64,000 bases of DNA from Dehalococcoidia bacterium (lineage in GTDB: Bacteria > Chloroflexota > Dehalococcoidia > UBA2979): contig SHYS01000001.1 in NCBI GenBank assembly GCA_009692685.1, positions 124,001 through 188,000 on the forward strand. Reading direction: 5' to 3'. The notes beneath the pieces were generated by a model. It ran no database searches, was not told the origin of the DNA, and saw only the letters and a program-made list of their open reading frames with translations. Shown here piece by piece: positions 8,457 through 17,664 of this stretch. Numbering within the stretch: the stretch's first letter is position 1; every line of letters starts with the position of its first letter. Made by a program: the position numbers and the translations under genes.

Positions 8457-9326
8457 TTGACGACCACGAAGGCCACTGGAACATTCAAACAGCTCGCCAT
8501 CGAGGAATTTCGCCTCACCGAGGAGCCGTACTACCTGCCGATCTCTGACGAGATCAAGCTCTTCGAGCAGGCGTACGAGCGCTCGATTCCCGTGCTGCTC
8601 AAGGGCCCGACCGGCTCCGGTAAGACGCGATTCGTCGAGCACATGTCGTGGCGTCTGCACACGCACCTCGGCGACCGCGAGAACGAGGGTGTCCCGCTGA
8701 TCACCGTCGCCTGCCACGAGGACCTCACCGCGTCCGACCTCGTGGGCCGGTATCTCCTCGAGAGTGACGGCACGCGCTGGATCGATGGGCCGCTTACCCG
8801 TGCAGTGAAGGTCGGCGCCATCTGCTACCTGGACGAGATCGTCGAGGCGCGCAAGGACACGACCGTCCTCATCCACCCGTTGACTGACTACCGCCGCCTG
8901 CTGCCGATCGACAAGCGCGGCGAACTCTTGGAGGCCGCGCCGGGCTTCCTGCTGGTGATGTCCTACAACCCTGGCTATCAGTCCGCGCTGAAGGACCTCA
9001 AGCACTCGACCCGACAGCGCTTCATCGCCATCGAGTTCGGCTACCCGCCCCGTGACCAGGAGGCCGAGATCATCCAGGTGGAGGCGGGTTGCACTGCCGA
9101 AATCGCGATGGACCTCGCGAAGCTGGCCGAGAAGGTGCGCAACCTCAAGGAGCACGGCCTCGCCGAGGGCGTCTCGACGCGCCTCTTGGTCTACGCCGGG
9201 AAGCTAATCGCGCAGGGCATCACGCCGCGACGGGCCTGTCAGGTTGCCATCGTCTGGGCGCTGACAGACGACCTCGAGGTGCAGCGCTCCATCGAGGAAG
9301 TGGTCACCTCGATCTTCGAGGCTTAG
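8457..9326 (+). CDS. CbbQ/NirQ/NorQ-type AAA+ ATPase
   Basis: 289 residues from a TTG preceded by GAGGGCAG; the nearby GTG at 8444 is in another frame. Walker A is GPTGSGKT near residue 50, Walker B is ICYLDEI near 122, and sensor-1 lies in [12 protein letters not shown] near 165. The DLVGRYL and [11 protein letters not shown] segments are typical of the CbbQ/NirQ/NorQ branch of MoxR AAA+ proteins. Members act as hexameric ATPases that, with a VWA-domain partner (CbbO/NorD), remodel or activate a client enzyme such as Rubisco or nitric oxide reductase. The partner is encoded 49 bases downstream; no Rubisco or NOR gene is present in the window, so the client is unknown. Confidence 0.88.
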   Translation: MTTTKATGTFKQLAIEEFRLTEEPYYLPISDEIKLFEQAYERSIPVLLKGPTGSGKTRFVEHMSWRLHTHLGDRENEGVPLITVACHEDLTASDLVGRYLLESDGTRWIDGPLTRAVKVGAICYLDEIVEARKDTTVLIHPLTDYRRLLPIDKRGELLEAAPGFLLVMSYNPGYQSALKDLKHSTRQRFIAIEFGYPPRDQEAEIIQVEAGCTAEIAMDLAKLAEKVRNLKEHGLAEGVSTRLLVYAGKLIAQGITPRRACQVAIVWALTDDLEVQRSIEEVVTSIFEA

Positions 9327-9375
9327 GTCCGACTGGTAGTACGCACGCAGGGACGCAGGGAATGAGTTCCACAGA

Positions 9376-12300
9376 ATGAGCGTCGCCGAAGAACTCGTCG
9401 CCCGCTATACGCCTGAGCTGCGCGGCTTCGGAGCGTCCTTGCCGGACGAGTTCGCTGCCGCCCTCGAGCGCCTCGATGGCACCATGGCGCCCGAGGCCCT
9501 CGACCGCTGGGCCGCGCAGGGCGTCGCCCTTGCGCACCACTCGCTGCGCTCGTGGGAGGCCGCGGCCGAGTACTTCCGCGCCTCGCCAGAGATCGCGTCC
9601 CGAATCGACTTCGACAGCCTGGTGAGCTGGGGCGAGTCCTCGCTCGAGCTGGCCAGCCGTTCGGCGTTGATGTCGGCCGCCTACCTCAAGGCCACGCCCG
9701 CGATCCTCGACCTGCTGCCGGTGGAGGACCTCACGACCTGGGCAAACCTCGGCGACCGGCTCTGCCGCGGCAACTGGAAGTCGATCTCGCTGTCGTCGCT
9801 CTTCTACAGCACGAGTCCCGGCCTGCTCGGCGTTCTCACCATGAGCGCCCTCGATGAGTTCGTGGACGTCATCGACGCGCTCACCGAGCGCTCCTACGAG
9901 CTCGCCACGGCCTGTCTGGAGAGCGCGCCCGACGTGTTCGGCCAGCTCGAGGCAGCGGACCGCGAGCCCTTCCTGCGCTTCGCACGCGCCGTCACGCGCG
10001 CCTCCTGGGCGGACACCCGCCTCTACTTCGAGCGCGGCCCTCGCCTGCTGCACAACATCGAGGCGTCACAGCGCGCTGACTTCCTCGATCTCGCTGCCCG
10101 TGTCACCACGGAGGTGGGGCGCCAGGGCTACCCGCTCTTCGCGGAGGCGGCCGCCGCCCTCGCGCAGATGGACCACGCCGACCACGGCGACATGGTGGCG
10201 TTCGCCCGCCGGCTCGCCGCCGGCAGCCCGACCTCCTCGATGGAGTACCTGAAGTCGGCGCCGTTCTTGCGCTCGCGCCTGACGCCGGAGCAGATGGAGC
10301 GCTGGTCTGAGGAAGGCCGCGGCGTGCTCTTCACCGAGCACAACGCCGAGGGCGCCGAAGCCTACTTCCGCCTCGAGTCCACGCGCGCCGAGGACATGCT
10401 CAGCGCGCTTTCGGCGCGCGTCGAACTCTCCTCGGTGGGCACGACCCTGCGCCTCTATGCCAAGGCGTTAACCGGCGAGCAGATCTCCGTGCGCTCTGCC
10501 GAGGATCTCGTCGACCGCGGCATCGGCTGGGTGACCGAGTCCGTGGCCACCACCGAGGGCACCGCGATCTACCTGCCGCCGTACGTGAACGCCTTCGACG
10601 TGCAGCGTGAGAACTTCATGGCCTACAAGGTCTTCACGACGCACCAGACCGGCCGTCTCGAGTTCGGCTCGTTCACGTACGCGTTTGGCGAGCCCGGCAT
10701 GCACACTTCGGCGACGATGGCGGCGCGTGAGGCATCGAAGCCCGCGCCCCCCGAACACCTGGAGGTCGAGAAGCCACGCCTCGGCGCCGTCACCTCGATG
10801 CAGCGCTACTTCGATGCGTTCGCGGACCGCACGATGATCGCCGGGCTCTTCACGGTCGTCGAGGACACGCGTGTCGACTCGGTCGTTGGACGCGAATACG
10901 GCGGCATCCGCGGCGCGCTGCAGCGCCTGCAGTCCTACGAGGCTGACCGTCGCCCCGAGGTGCGCTCGATGGGGTTGCGCGCCGCGTTCGTCGAGAACCT
11001 GTTGCGCGCCTCGTTGCTGCGCGCCGATACGATCCGCTGGCCGCAACCGCTGCAGGTCCTCCTCGGCGAGGCGCTCGCCGCCCTGAAGATCGCCGAGCAG
11101 CCCGGCGCCACGGTGCAGGACTCCGCCGAGGTGGCGGCGGCCCTCTACGACATCGCCGACCGCATCCCGAACCTCGTGGCCGACCTGCCCGAGCAGGACT
11201 GGGTTGCTTACGACGAGGACTGGGTCTCGATCAGTCCGATGATGCCCGGCGGCTCCGGCGAGGGCGACATGGGCTCGTACCTGCCCTCGGGCGACGAGGT
11301 GGCGTTCCAGAACCCGCCTCAGCCGGAGTTCCGAGGCGACTTCAAGCCGGAGCTGGTGCAGCTCCTGATGCAGCTGCGCCTGCAGCAGCAGGGCCAGCAG
11401 GGCGAGGGCGTCCTGTCCCCGATGTCCGCCGAGCAGCTCAAGCAGATGCTCGAGAACTCCGTGGAGATCACGATCTCCGAGATGGCCGAGGGCGACCTCT
11501 CCTCGACGCTCGGCCTCTTCCTCTCCAACCTCGAGAAGGAAGCGGGGACGCCTCAGACGGACCAGAAGGTGAGCCAAGGCGAACAGGACGGCGGCGGTGT
11601 CGAGGAAGAGCCCGGCCCGCAGGAAGACCTGCCCATCGAGGTCACCTGGAAGTACTACGACGAGTGGGACTTCCGCGCCGGCGACTACCGCCCGCGCTGG
11701 TGCCGCGTGGGTGAGCGCATCGGCGAAGAGGGCGAGCTCGACTACTACGACGACACGCTGCGCAAGAACCACGGCCTAGTCATGGAGACCCGCCGCCAGT
11801 TCGAGCAGATGCGCCCGGAGTCCTTCCGCAAGATCAAGCGGCTGGAGGACGGCGAGGACATCGACCTCGACCAGGCCATCGAGTTCATGGTCGACAAGAA
11901 GGCCGGCGCTGGCCCGATCGGCCGCTTCTACTGGCGCCGCAACAAGATCGAGCGTGACGTCGCCGTCGCGTTCCTCCTCGACATGTCGGCCTCCACGGAC
12001 GAGGAGATCGAGAAGCAGAAGCCGAAGTACGAGCAGGAAGACGACTTCGACGACGACCCGCGGAAGTACTTCCAGTGGCTCGCGTCACGTCGCGCCAAGC
12101 AGGCGCTCGAACCGCCGAAGCGGATCGTGGACCTCGAGAAGGAGTCCGCGATCCTGATCATCGAGGCGCTGGAGGCCATCGGTGACTCGTACGGCATCTA
12201 CGGCTTCTCGGGCTACGGCCGCGACAACGTCGAGTACTACGTGATCAAGGACCTCGACGAGGAGCTGGATGACAGCGTCCGCCGTCGCGTGGACAAGATC

Positions 12301-12648
12301 GAGCCGATTCGCTCCACCCGCATGGGCCCGGCCATCCGCCACACGATCTGGAAGCTCGAGGAGTTCGAGGCGAAGGTGAAGATCCTCATCCTCGTCTCGG
12401 ACGGCCGCCCGCAGGACCACGGCTACGGCCGCGACCGCACCGAGAAGGAATACGCGGTGCATGACACGCACCAGGCCCTGCAGGAGGCGAAGCGCGCCGG
12501 TATCACACCGTTTCTGATCACCGTCGACAAGGAAGGCCACGACTACCTGAAGCAGATGATGGACGATGTCGGCTACGAGGTGGTGGACAACATCGAGTCG
12601 CTACCTCGACGGTTGCCATCGCTCTATCGGTCGCTGGCGGCGGACTAG
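9376..12648 (+). CDS. giant NorD/CbbO-type VWA protein with N-terminal helical repeats
   Basis: 1090 residues, much longer than typical NorD or CbbO. Residues ~40-345 hold about eight repeats of 34-37 residues with the pattern W/F-x3-G-x2-L-x4-S-x5-YF-x2-SP-x-L (for example EYFRASPEIASRI, AYLKATPAILDLL, ACLESAPDVFGQL, EYLKSAPFLRSRL). A middle block (~375-440) has AIYLPPYVNAF and THQTGRLEFGSF, typical of the NorD/CbbO middle region. An acidic, Gln-rich linker lies around 600-780. The C-terminal VWA domain has the MIDAS motif DMSAST near residue 870 and LVSDGRPQDHGYG near 1010. It is expected to dock its metal site on a client while the AAA+ ring pulls. The client is not identifiable here. Confidence 0.85.
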   Translation: MSVAEELVARYTPELRGFGASLPDEFAAALERLDGTMAPEALDRWAAQGVALAHHSLRSWEAAAEYFRASPEIASRIDFDSLVSWGESSLELASRSALMSAAYLKATPAILDLLPVEDLTTWANLGDRLCRGNWKSISLSSLFYSTSPGLLGVLTMSALDEFVDVIDALTERSYELATACLESAPDVFGQLEAADREPFLRFARAVTRASWADTRLYFERGPRLLHNIEASQRADFLDLAARVTTEVGRQGYPLFAEAAAALAQMDHADHGDMVAFARRLAAGSPTSSMEYLKSAPFLRSRLTPEQMERWSEEGRGVLFTEHNAEGAEAYFRLESTRAEDMLSALSARVELSSVGTTLRLYAKALTGEQISVRSAEDLVDRGIGWVTESVATTEGTAIYLPPYVNAFDVQRENFMAYKVFTTHQTGRLEFGSFTYAFGEPGMHTSATMAAREASKPAPPEHLEVEKPRLGAVTSMQRYFDAFADRTMIAGLFTVVEDTRVDSVVGREYGGIRGALQRLQSYEADRRPEVRSMGLRAAFVENLLRASLLRADTIRWPQPLQVLLGEALAALKIAEQPGATVQDSAEVAAALYDIADRIPNLVADLPEQDWVAYDEDWVSISPMMPGGSGEGDMGSYLPSGDEVAFQNPPQPEFRGDFKPELVQLLMQLRLQQQGQQGEGVLSPMSAEQLKQMLENSVEITISEMAEGDLSSTLGLFLSNLEKEAGTPQTDQKVSQGEQDGGGVEEEPGPQEDLPIEVTWKYYDEWDFRAGDYRPRWCRVGERIGEEGELDYYDDTLRKNHGLVMETRRQFEQMRPESFRKIKRLEDGEDIDLDQAIEFMVDKKAGAGPIGRFYWRRNKIERDVAVAFLLDMSASTDEEIEKQKPKYEQEDDFDDDPRKYFQWLASRRAKQALEPPKRIVDLEKESAILIIEALEAIGDSYGIYGFSGYGRDNVEYYVIKDLDEELDDSVRRRVDKIEPIRSTRMGPAIRHTIWKLEEFEAKVKILILVSDGRPQDHGYGRDRTEKEYAVHDTHQALQEAKRAGITPFLITVDKEGHDYLKQMMDDVGYEVVDNIESLPRRLPSLYRSLAAD

Positions 12649-13538
12649 GGTTTAGGCTGAGGGGCCGGACTCGAGCAATGCGGTGCGGCTGCGGCGGATG
12701 CGCGCACGGTGTGCCACTAGCCGCGCCTCTGCATCGTGAAACGCGGACCAGAAGTCCCCTGAGGAGTCAGCCAGTTCAGTACATGCGGTGAGGCATCTCC
12801 GGCACCGGCACAACGCAGCGCAAGCATTCGTCTGTAGCCAGTATGCGCATGGCTCGGTTCACTCCCCGGTATATCCCGCGCTTGCCCATCATCCTGATCC
12901 CACTGCCTGAACGGTACATCTGGATGCTGATCACACTGCCATTGGGAGGGGCCCCATTATGGCCCATCATTTCTCGCGATCTCGTGGCGGGTGAATCGCA
13001 CGCCTGCGAGTGACTCGTACAGATCATCCGGTGCGGGCACAATTGGAAGCGGCGGGGGGGGGGGGGATAGGAGAGGTGTTACCGGGCAAGATGAGATCGC
13101 CCCGCACCTCCACGCGAGCCAACTGCGCGAGATTGCCTTCAATTTTATTATGGGTAGCTATCTGCGATATGCCATCGGCCTCCTCCCTCAAGGGCAACCT
13201 CCAGATCAACCGAGCGCGGCCGAGCAGGATGACGCACACAGAAATGCCAGCACCGACCCACAGGGGCGACGTGTGTTCGGCAGCAGTCAGTACTGCGATG
13301 AGAAACGAAACCGCGTTACCGCGCCAAAGCCGGCAACCGAGCGGCCAACCACGGTACGACGCATGTGGTCAGCCCACTCGCTCTGGCCTCAAGTAGTCCG
13401 TTACCGATTGAGCCAGGATTGTGGAGCATGTGTGGGGGCAAAGCGCGGTCTCTACGCTGTCAAGTAACCGTAACTATGCGTTACCGCGCACGTACGAACT
13501 GATGAAGGCACCGCACCGCGGGCTGCCTCACCACTCCC
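12649..13538 (+). other. gene-poor region with no convincing gene
   Basis: About 890 bases between the NorD-type gene and a convergent MBL gene. Short open frames exist on both strands but none has a good start, ribosome site or recognisable family. On the minus strand, roughly 13360 down to 13070, one frame reads through two hydrophobic stretches (AVSFLIAVLTAAEH and VGAGISVCVILLGRA) but lacks an ATG/GTG at its head and runs into a 13-G tract; it may be the relic of a small membrane protein. Base composition is slightly less GC-rich than the flanks. Confidence 0.5.
13054..13066. repeat. 13-base G homopolymer
   Basis: Thirteen consecutive G at 13054-13066, inside the gene-poor region. Runs of this length slip readily during replication and are also a classic sequencing or assembly error site. 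No intact gene or promoter is clearly switched by it. Confidence 0.9.
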
Positions 13539-14498
13539 TCACCTGACCACCCTCATCAGCACCACCCCGCCGTCCTCCTCCAGCATCCCAACCTTCGAGG
13601 CGAGCAGTAGATCGAAGTGGCCGATGACCTCGGTGAGCGCCTGCGCGAGGCGTGGGGCTGGGAGGCGCGGGTAGAGCGCCCGTGCCACCTCGAAGGCCGT
13701 CGCCGGACCAGCTTCGAGGGCGGCGCGGACGCGCGCGGCACGGCGGACGTGGTGCGCCTCGTACCGCTCGATCAGCACGCGCGGCTCCTCGATGGGCGCG
13801 CCGTGCCCAGGCAGCACGCGCGCCAGCGGCAACGCCCCCAGCGCCCGCACCGACTCGATGAACGCGGGCAACGCGCGCCAGCGCGGGCCGTCGGGACCGT
13901 GAGGGAAGTGCAACCCCGGCGTGGGAATCGTGTCCGGGAGCAGCGTGTCGCCGGAGCACACCTCGAGGCCGCGCGCGTCATCAGGGTCTTCGACCAGCAG
14001 CACCAGGCTGCCTGGCGTGTGCCCCGGCGCCTCCATCACCAACAGACGCCGGCCGTCATCGAGGTCGAAGGTCGTGCCATCGAGGGCTGCCTCGACGTCC
14101 GCGCAGCCGTCCCACCCGAACGCCGAGCGGGGCCGCGCCGCGAGCGCGTCGAGAATCGCCTCGGGACAGCCGTGCCGCCGCAGCTCCGCCTGTCGAGCCG
14201 CGCTCGTGGCCGCGTAGCCCGCGGCGCCCACGCGCATCGCCTCGATATCTGACGATCCCCCGAGGACGCGCGCGCCCGCGGCAGCCCAGCGCGCCGCCAG
14301 CCCCGCGTGGTCCGCGTGCGCGTGCGTCACGAGGACGAGGCGCACCTCGGATGGCGCCACATCGAGGGCGCGCAGCTGCGCTCGGAGGTCGCCCCACGAC
14401 CCCTCGATGTCCGGCCCCGCATCGATGAGGGCCACGCCGCCATCCGCGGGCCGGAAGGGGTAGAGGGCGTTCGTGCCGAGGTGGAGAGAGGGGGTCAC
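13539..14498 (-). CDS. metallo-beta-lactamase fold hydrolase
   Basis: 319 residues from a GTG. The zinc-binding HxHxDH motif is VTHAHADHAG near residue 60; the further ligands are in APGHTPGS near 158, SGDTLLPD near 180 and LPGHGAP near 227. A C-terminal winged-helix-like segment (residues ~245-315) follows, as in LACTB2/BLH-type proteins. Family members hydrolyse thioesters, lactones or RNA; the substrate is not evident. The GTG overlaps by four bases the stop of the small gene at 14495, so the two are probably expressed together. Confidence 0.85.
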   Translation of the reverse strand: MTPSLHLGTNALYPFRPADGGVALIDAGPDIEGSWGDLRAQLRALDVAPSEVRLVLVTHAHADHAGLAARWAAAGARVLGGSSDIEAMRVGAAGYAATSAARQAELRRHGCPEAILDALAARPRSAFGWDGCADVEAALDGTTFDLDDGRRLLVMEAPGHTPGSLVLLVEDPDDARGLEVCSGDTLLPDTIPTPGLHFPHGPDGPRWRALPAFIESVRALGALPLARVLPGHGAPIEEPRVLIERYEAHHVRRAARVRAALEAGPATAFEVARALYPRLPAPRLAQALTEVIGHFDLLLASKVGMLEEDGGVVLMRVVR

Positions 14499-14818
14499 GC
14501 CTGCCCCCGTGGAGGACGGACTAGAGAGCAGTCACGAAGCGTGTAATCCTTCGCGTTGGTGTGAGTGACAACGCCGTCAGTCAGCACGATTTCGTGGAGC
14601 GTCGCGATGTGCCAGCAGTCGTTCGTGAGCAGTTTCACATATCGGGACTCGCCACCCGCGTATCGAGGGTCCGTGGCCGTGTCGCGTCGTGCAATAATTT
14701 CCACGAATATACCGCTGTCTCGCTTCGCATCGGCAGCGTTGTCCTGCCACAGCTGATCGAATGCGTAGTGGGAGACTTCTTCGATGTCGGACCTTCTTCC
14801 GATCCAGACGGTGACCAT
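14495..14818 (-). CDS. small protein of unknown function, co-transcribed with the MBL gene
   Basis: 107 residues from ATG 14818 (a longer GTG start at 14875 is possible but its extra residues are Arg/Ser-rich and look like read-through). It contains SDIEEVSHYAFDQLWQDNAAD, FVEIIARRDTATDPRYAGG, an aromatic/Cys segment NDCWHIATLHEIVLTDG and a C-terminal TNAKDYTLRDCSLV. I do not recognise the family. Its 5' end overlaps the divergent gene at 14784 by 35 bases, so one of the two starts may be wrong. The 3' end overlaps the MBL start by 4 bases. Confidence 0.5.
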   Translation of the reverse strand: MVTVWIGRRSDIEEVSHYAFDQLWQDNAADAKRDSGIFVEIIARRDTATDPRYAGGESRYVKLLTNDCWHIATLHEIVLTDGVVTHTNAKDYTLRDCSLVRPPRGQA

Positions 14819-15083
14819 CGAGGACGTGCGTCGCGTCGTCCGGGAGTCCCTGCGCGGCGGCCTCGATGCGGACACTGTGACGGACTTCGTCGCGAGCGTC
14901 GACTGGTCTCACGTCGACGAAAAGGCATTGCCCTCGATCTCCGCGACGCTGGGTGAGCTGGAGGCCTGGGACACGGAGTACGCCGAGGGCGACTCGACCC
15001 CCGAGCAGTACATCACGCGGTTGCTCTCGCTTCTCCCCGCCGAGTGGCGCCCTGCCCTCGAGCGGGCGGCATCGGCTGCGTGA
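14784..15083 (+). CDS. small protein of unknown function upstream of a HicB-like gene
   Basis: 99 residues from ATG with GGGAG at 14770-14774 upstream. The sequence is acidic and predicted helical (VRRVVRESLRGGLDADTVTDF, EKALPSISATLGELEAWDTEY, EQYITRLLSLLPAEWRP). No family is recognised. Its stop overlaps the HicB-like start as GTGA (15080-15083), so the two products are translationally coupled and probably interact. In other HicB-family loci the partner is a HicA toxin; this protein does not show the HicA double-stranded-RNA-binding-like motif. Confidence 0.6.
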   Translation: MSDLLPIQTVTIEDVRRVVRESLRGGLDADTVTDFVASVDWSHVDEKALPSISATLGELEAWDTEYAEGDSTPEQYITRLLSLLPAEWRPALERAASAA

Positions 15084-15301
15084 AGGACTACCACATCAAC
15101 ATCTTCTACAGCGAAGAAGATGTTGCGTACGTTGCCGACATTCCAGACCTCAAGTTCTGTTCCGCTTTCGGGGAAACGCCGGAGCAGGCGCTCACCGAGT
15201 TGCGCGTGGCTCGCGACGCCTGGATCGAGGTAGCGCGCGCTGCAGGGAAGAGCGTGCCCCGCCCCCGCTACCGCCCGGCCATCTACCAAGTTTCGGGCTA
15301 G
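15080..15301 (+). CDS. HicB-like antitoxin family protein
   Basis: 73 residues from GTG. The layout DYHINIFYSEEDVAYVADIPDLKFCSAFGETPEQALTEL... is the HicB N-terminal partial RNase-H-like fold: a beta strand, the xYVAxIPDL turn, then an alpha helix ending ARDAWIEVARAAGKSVP. There is no C-terminal DNA-binding extension, so it is the short, orphan type of HicB. It starts inside the stop codon of the upstream 99-residue gene. Whether the pair is a toxin-antitoxin system is unproven. Confidence 0.75.
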   Translation: MKDYHINIFYSEEDVAYVADIPDLKFCSAFGETPEQALTELRVARDAWIEVARAAGKSVPRPRYRPAIYQVSG

Positions 15302-15309
15302 CCCTAGCG

Positions 15310-16560
15310 CTACCCCTCTCGTGCCGCCGCGCGTTCAATGAGGTACTCGCGCAGCAGCGACATCGCCTGCAGGACCGCCCTCGATTTGGCGACCGTGCGA
15401 CCCTGATAGTAGCGCGAGTGGTTGTAGCGCATCTCCTCGCCGTCCCAGAGCGCGAGGTGCATCGTGCCGGGTGGTTGCCCCTCAAGCTCCGCGCCGCCAG
15501 CGATGCCCGTGATGCCCACTCCGAGATCCGAGTGCAACCGCTCGCGAGCGGCGCGCGCCATCGCCTCGGCGGTTGCCTGCGACACCATCCCGTGCATCGC
15601 CAGGATCTCCGGCGGCACGCCGAGGTCCACCTTCGATTGTCCTGAGTACGCCACCAGGCTGCCGACGAAGTAGTCCGACGAGCCCGCGATCTCCGTGACC
15701 GCGCTACCGATGGCGCCACCGGTAGCTGACTCCATCACGCCGAGGGTCAGGCGCTGATCCCGCAGCATGCGGCCGACCGCGCCCGTGATCGTCTCGTCGT
15801 CTGAGCCCCAGACGTTGGCGCCGAGGATGCGTCGCGCCTCCTCCTCGACCGGGTGGATGAGGCGCCAGGCCTCCTCGCGGGTCGCGGCCTTGGCGCTGAT
15901 GCGCGCGTGCACACCGTCTGACCGAAAGTAGATCCCGATCGAGGGGTTCGTACCGGCCAGCAGCGGCGTCATCATCTCGTCCACCGTGCTCTCGCCGAGG
16001 CCGGTCGTCTTCAGCGTACGCGAGACGAGGATGCCCTCCGCCAGCCCCTCGAGGCGTGGCAGCACCTCGTGCTCCCACATGCGCGTCATCTCCTGCGGGG
16101 GCCCGGGCATGACACAGACGCGCTTGCCGTCCTTCTCTACCCACCAGCCGGGCGCTGTCCCGCGAGGGTTGGCCAGCGGCCTCGCGGAGGGGATGAGCAT
16201 CGCCTGCTTGATGTTCTGCTCCGGCATCTTGCGGCCGCCGCGCTCCATCATCGCCCGCAGGATCGTCTCCTGCTCGGCGTCGACGGCCATCCGGTCCGCC
16301 TCGCCTACCATCCACGCCACAGTCTCGCGGGTGATGTCGTCCTGCGTGGGGCCAAGGCCGCCCGTGATGAAGACGAGGTCGGAGCGCCCCCAGGCGCGCG
16401 CGAACACCTCGCGGAGCCGGTCCACGTTGTCGCCAACCTGCGAGACGTACAGCAGGTCGATGCCGAACTGCGGCAACTGTGAGGCGATGAACGAGGCGTT
16501 GGTGTCCGTGATCTCACCCAGCAAGATCTCGGTACCGACAGAGATGACCTCGGAGCGCAT
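15310..16560 (-). CDS. cinA: competence/damage-inducible protein CinA (NMN amidohydrolase type)
   Basis: About 416 residues from ATG 16560 (MRSEVISVGTEILLGE); the longer frame to 16575 adds only five residues. The N-terminal MoCF/ADP-ribose pyrophosphatase-like (COG1058) domain has GTEILLGEITDTNASFI and FITGGLGPTQDDITRE. The C-terminal CinA domain shows GVMESATGGAIGSAVTEIAGSS, SKVDLGV and GITGIAGG; the usual ESCTGG is ESATGG here. It is thought to recycle NMN to nicotinate mononucleotide and clean up ADP-ribose. A separate CinA C-terminal protein is encoded at 42079, so the window has two paralogues of that domain. Confidence 0.92.
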   Translation of the reverse strand: MRSEVISVGTEILLGEITDTNASFIASQLPQFGIDLLYVSQVGDNVDRLREVFARAWGRSDLVFITGGLGPTQDDITRETVAWMVGEADRMAVDAEQETILRAMMERGGRKMPEQNIKQAMLIPSARPLANPRGTAPGWWVEKDGKRVCVMPGPPQEMTRMWEHEVLPRLEGLAEGILVSRTLKTTGLGESTVDEMMTPLLAGTNPSIGIYFRSDGVHARISAKAATREEAWRLIHPVEEEARRILGANVWGSDDETITGAVGRMLRDQRLTLGVMESATGGAIGSAVTEIAGSSDYFVGSLVAYSGQSKVDLGVPPEILAMHGMVSQATAEAMARAARERLHSDLGVGITGIAGGAELEGQPPGTMHLALWDGEEMRYNHSRYYQGRTVAKSRAVLQAMSLLREYLIERAAAREG

Positions 16561-16613
16561 GGCGAACCCCCTCATGCCTGCGGCTTGATGTGTGCGCGGG
16601 CGACGGGGCGAGT

Positions 16614-17645
16614 CTACCGCGCGGAGGCGGGCGAGAGCGCGCCGCAGCGCATCCCCCAGCGGTCCCGGCCTTCCTCCTTCACGGCTTCCAGCTCGAGCCA
16701 GCGCGCCATCGAGGCGAGTTCGACCGTCAGTTCTGACGCCACCCGGGCGACATCCGCGCCTGCCTCGAGGTGCGCGGTCCTGACCAGCAGCGCGCTCGAA
16801 GCGCGATCGGCCTTCATATCGATTCCCGCTACCAGCCGGTCGTCGAGGAGGAACGGGAGCACGTAGCAGCCGAAGACGCGTTTCGTGGCCGGTGTGTATA
16901 TCTCGATGCGGTAGTGGAAGTCGAAGAGCCGCTCGGCGCTGTCGCGGTACCAGACCACGGGATCGAAGGGGGCGAGGAGCGCGCGCGCCTTGATCCTTCG
17001 AGGCAACATCGCGTCGCGATGCACATACGCGGGCTCGCGCCAGCCTTCCACGTTCACGGGCTCGAGGTCACCCCGCTCGGGCAGGTCGTAGCGACGCGAG
17101 AAGTTACGCCGGTCGGTGACCGCGATTGCGCCGGTGAGAAACAGGTACTCGCGTGCGCGCTTTGCGTCACTCCAGCCCCACCAGCCGCCGCGTGCCGCGT
17201 GGCCGTCAATGTCGCTCACAGAGATCGGACCGCACGCCGCCACCTCGTCGAGGACGCGTCGAACGAGGTCGCCCTGGTCGAGACCGAATCGGCGCAGCCT
17301 GCGCCACAGCGCCGGGTCCTCCATCCGATGGGTGAACAACCATCGGTGGGCGCTCGGGAGCAGCGACGCTTCGTGGCCCCAGTACTCGAACATCTCTCCG
17401 GAGTCCCACAGCCAGCGGTCGAGGGCGTCTCGCGAGTACGGTACCAGCCGCGCGTAGAACGGGAGGTAGTGCGCCCTCGCCAGGACGTTCACCGAGTCGA
17501 GCTGGACCACCTGCGTGCGGTCGAGCACTCGTCGGAAGTGGCTGGTATCGACGCGCCCCGGAGGTCGAGGCTGTCCGAATCCCTGGGCTGCGAGCGCGAT
17601 ACGCAGCGCCTCGCTCAGGCTGAGAGCGGTGCTCGCACGTGCCAC
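16614..17645 (-). CDS. YcaQ-type winged-helix DNA glycosylase
   Basis: 343 residues from GTG 17645; the open frame continues to 17825 but that part lies inside the next gene and is Arg/Ser-rich. The catalytic QxD motif appears as QVVQLDSVNVLARAHYLPFYARL near residue 52. SGEMFEYWGHEASLLP, RRDAMLPRRIKARALLAPFDPVVWYRDS and the C-terminal RVFGCYVLPFLLDDRLVAGIDMKADR are diagnostic of this family. E. coli YcaQ and the Streptomyces AlkX relative unhook nitrogen-mustard-type interstrand crosslinks. It lies 19 bases downstream of the GltD-like gene and probably shares its transcript. Confidence 0.85.
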   Translation of the reverse strand: MARASTALSLSEALRIALAAQGFGQPRPPGRVDTSHFRRVLDRTQVVQLDSVNVLARAHYLPFYARLVPYSRDALDRWLWDSGEMFEYWGHEASLLPSAHRWLFTHRMEDPALWRRLRRFGLDQGDLVRRVLDEVAACGPISVSDIDGHAARGGWWGWSDAKRAREYLFLTGAIAVTDRRNFSRRYDLPERGDLEPVNVEGWREPAYVHRDAMLPRRIKARALLAPFDPVVWYRDSAERLFDFHYRIEIYTPATKRVFGCYVLPFLLDDRLVAGIDMKADRASSALLVRTAHLEAGADVARVASELTVELASMARWLELEAVKEEGRDRWGMRCGALSPASAR

Positions 17646-17664
17646 GGGCGGCGCACCATCCCGG

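Noticed and set aside
12776..13467. Short overlapping open frames in the gene-poor region as real genes
   Set aside because: No ribosome sites, no known motifs, and frames on both strands overlap one another; kept only as a possible relic.
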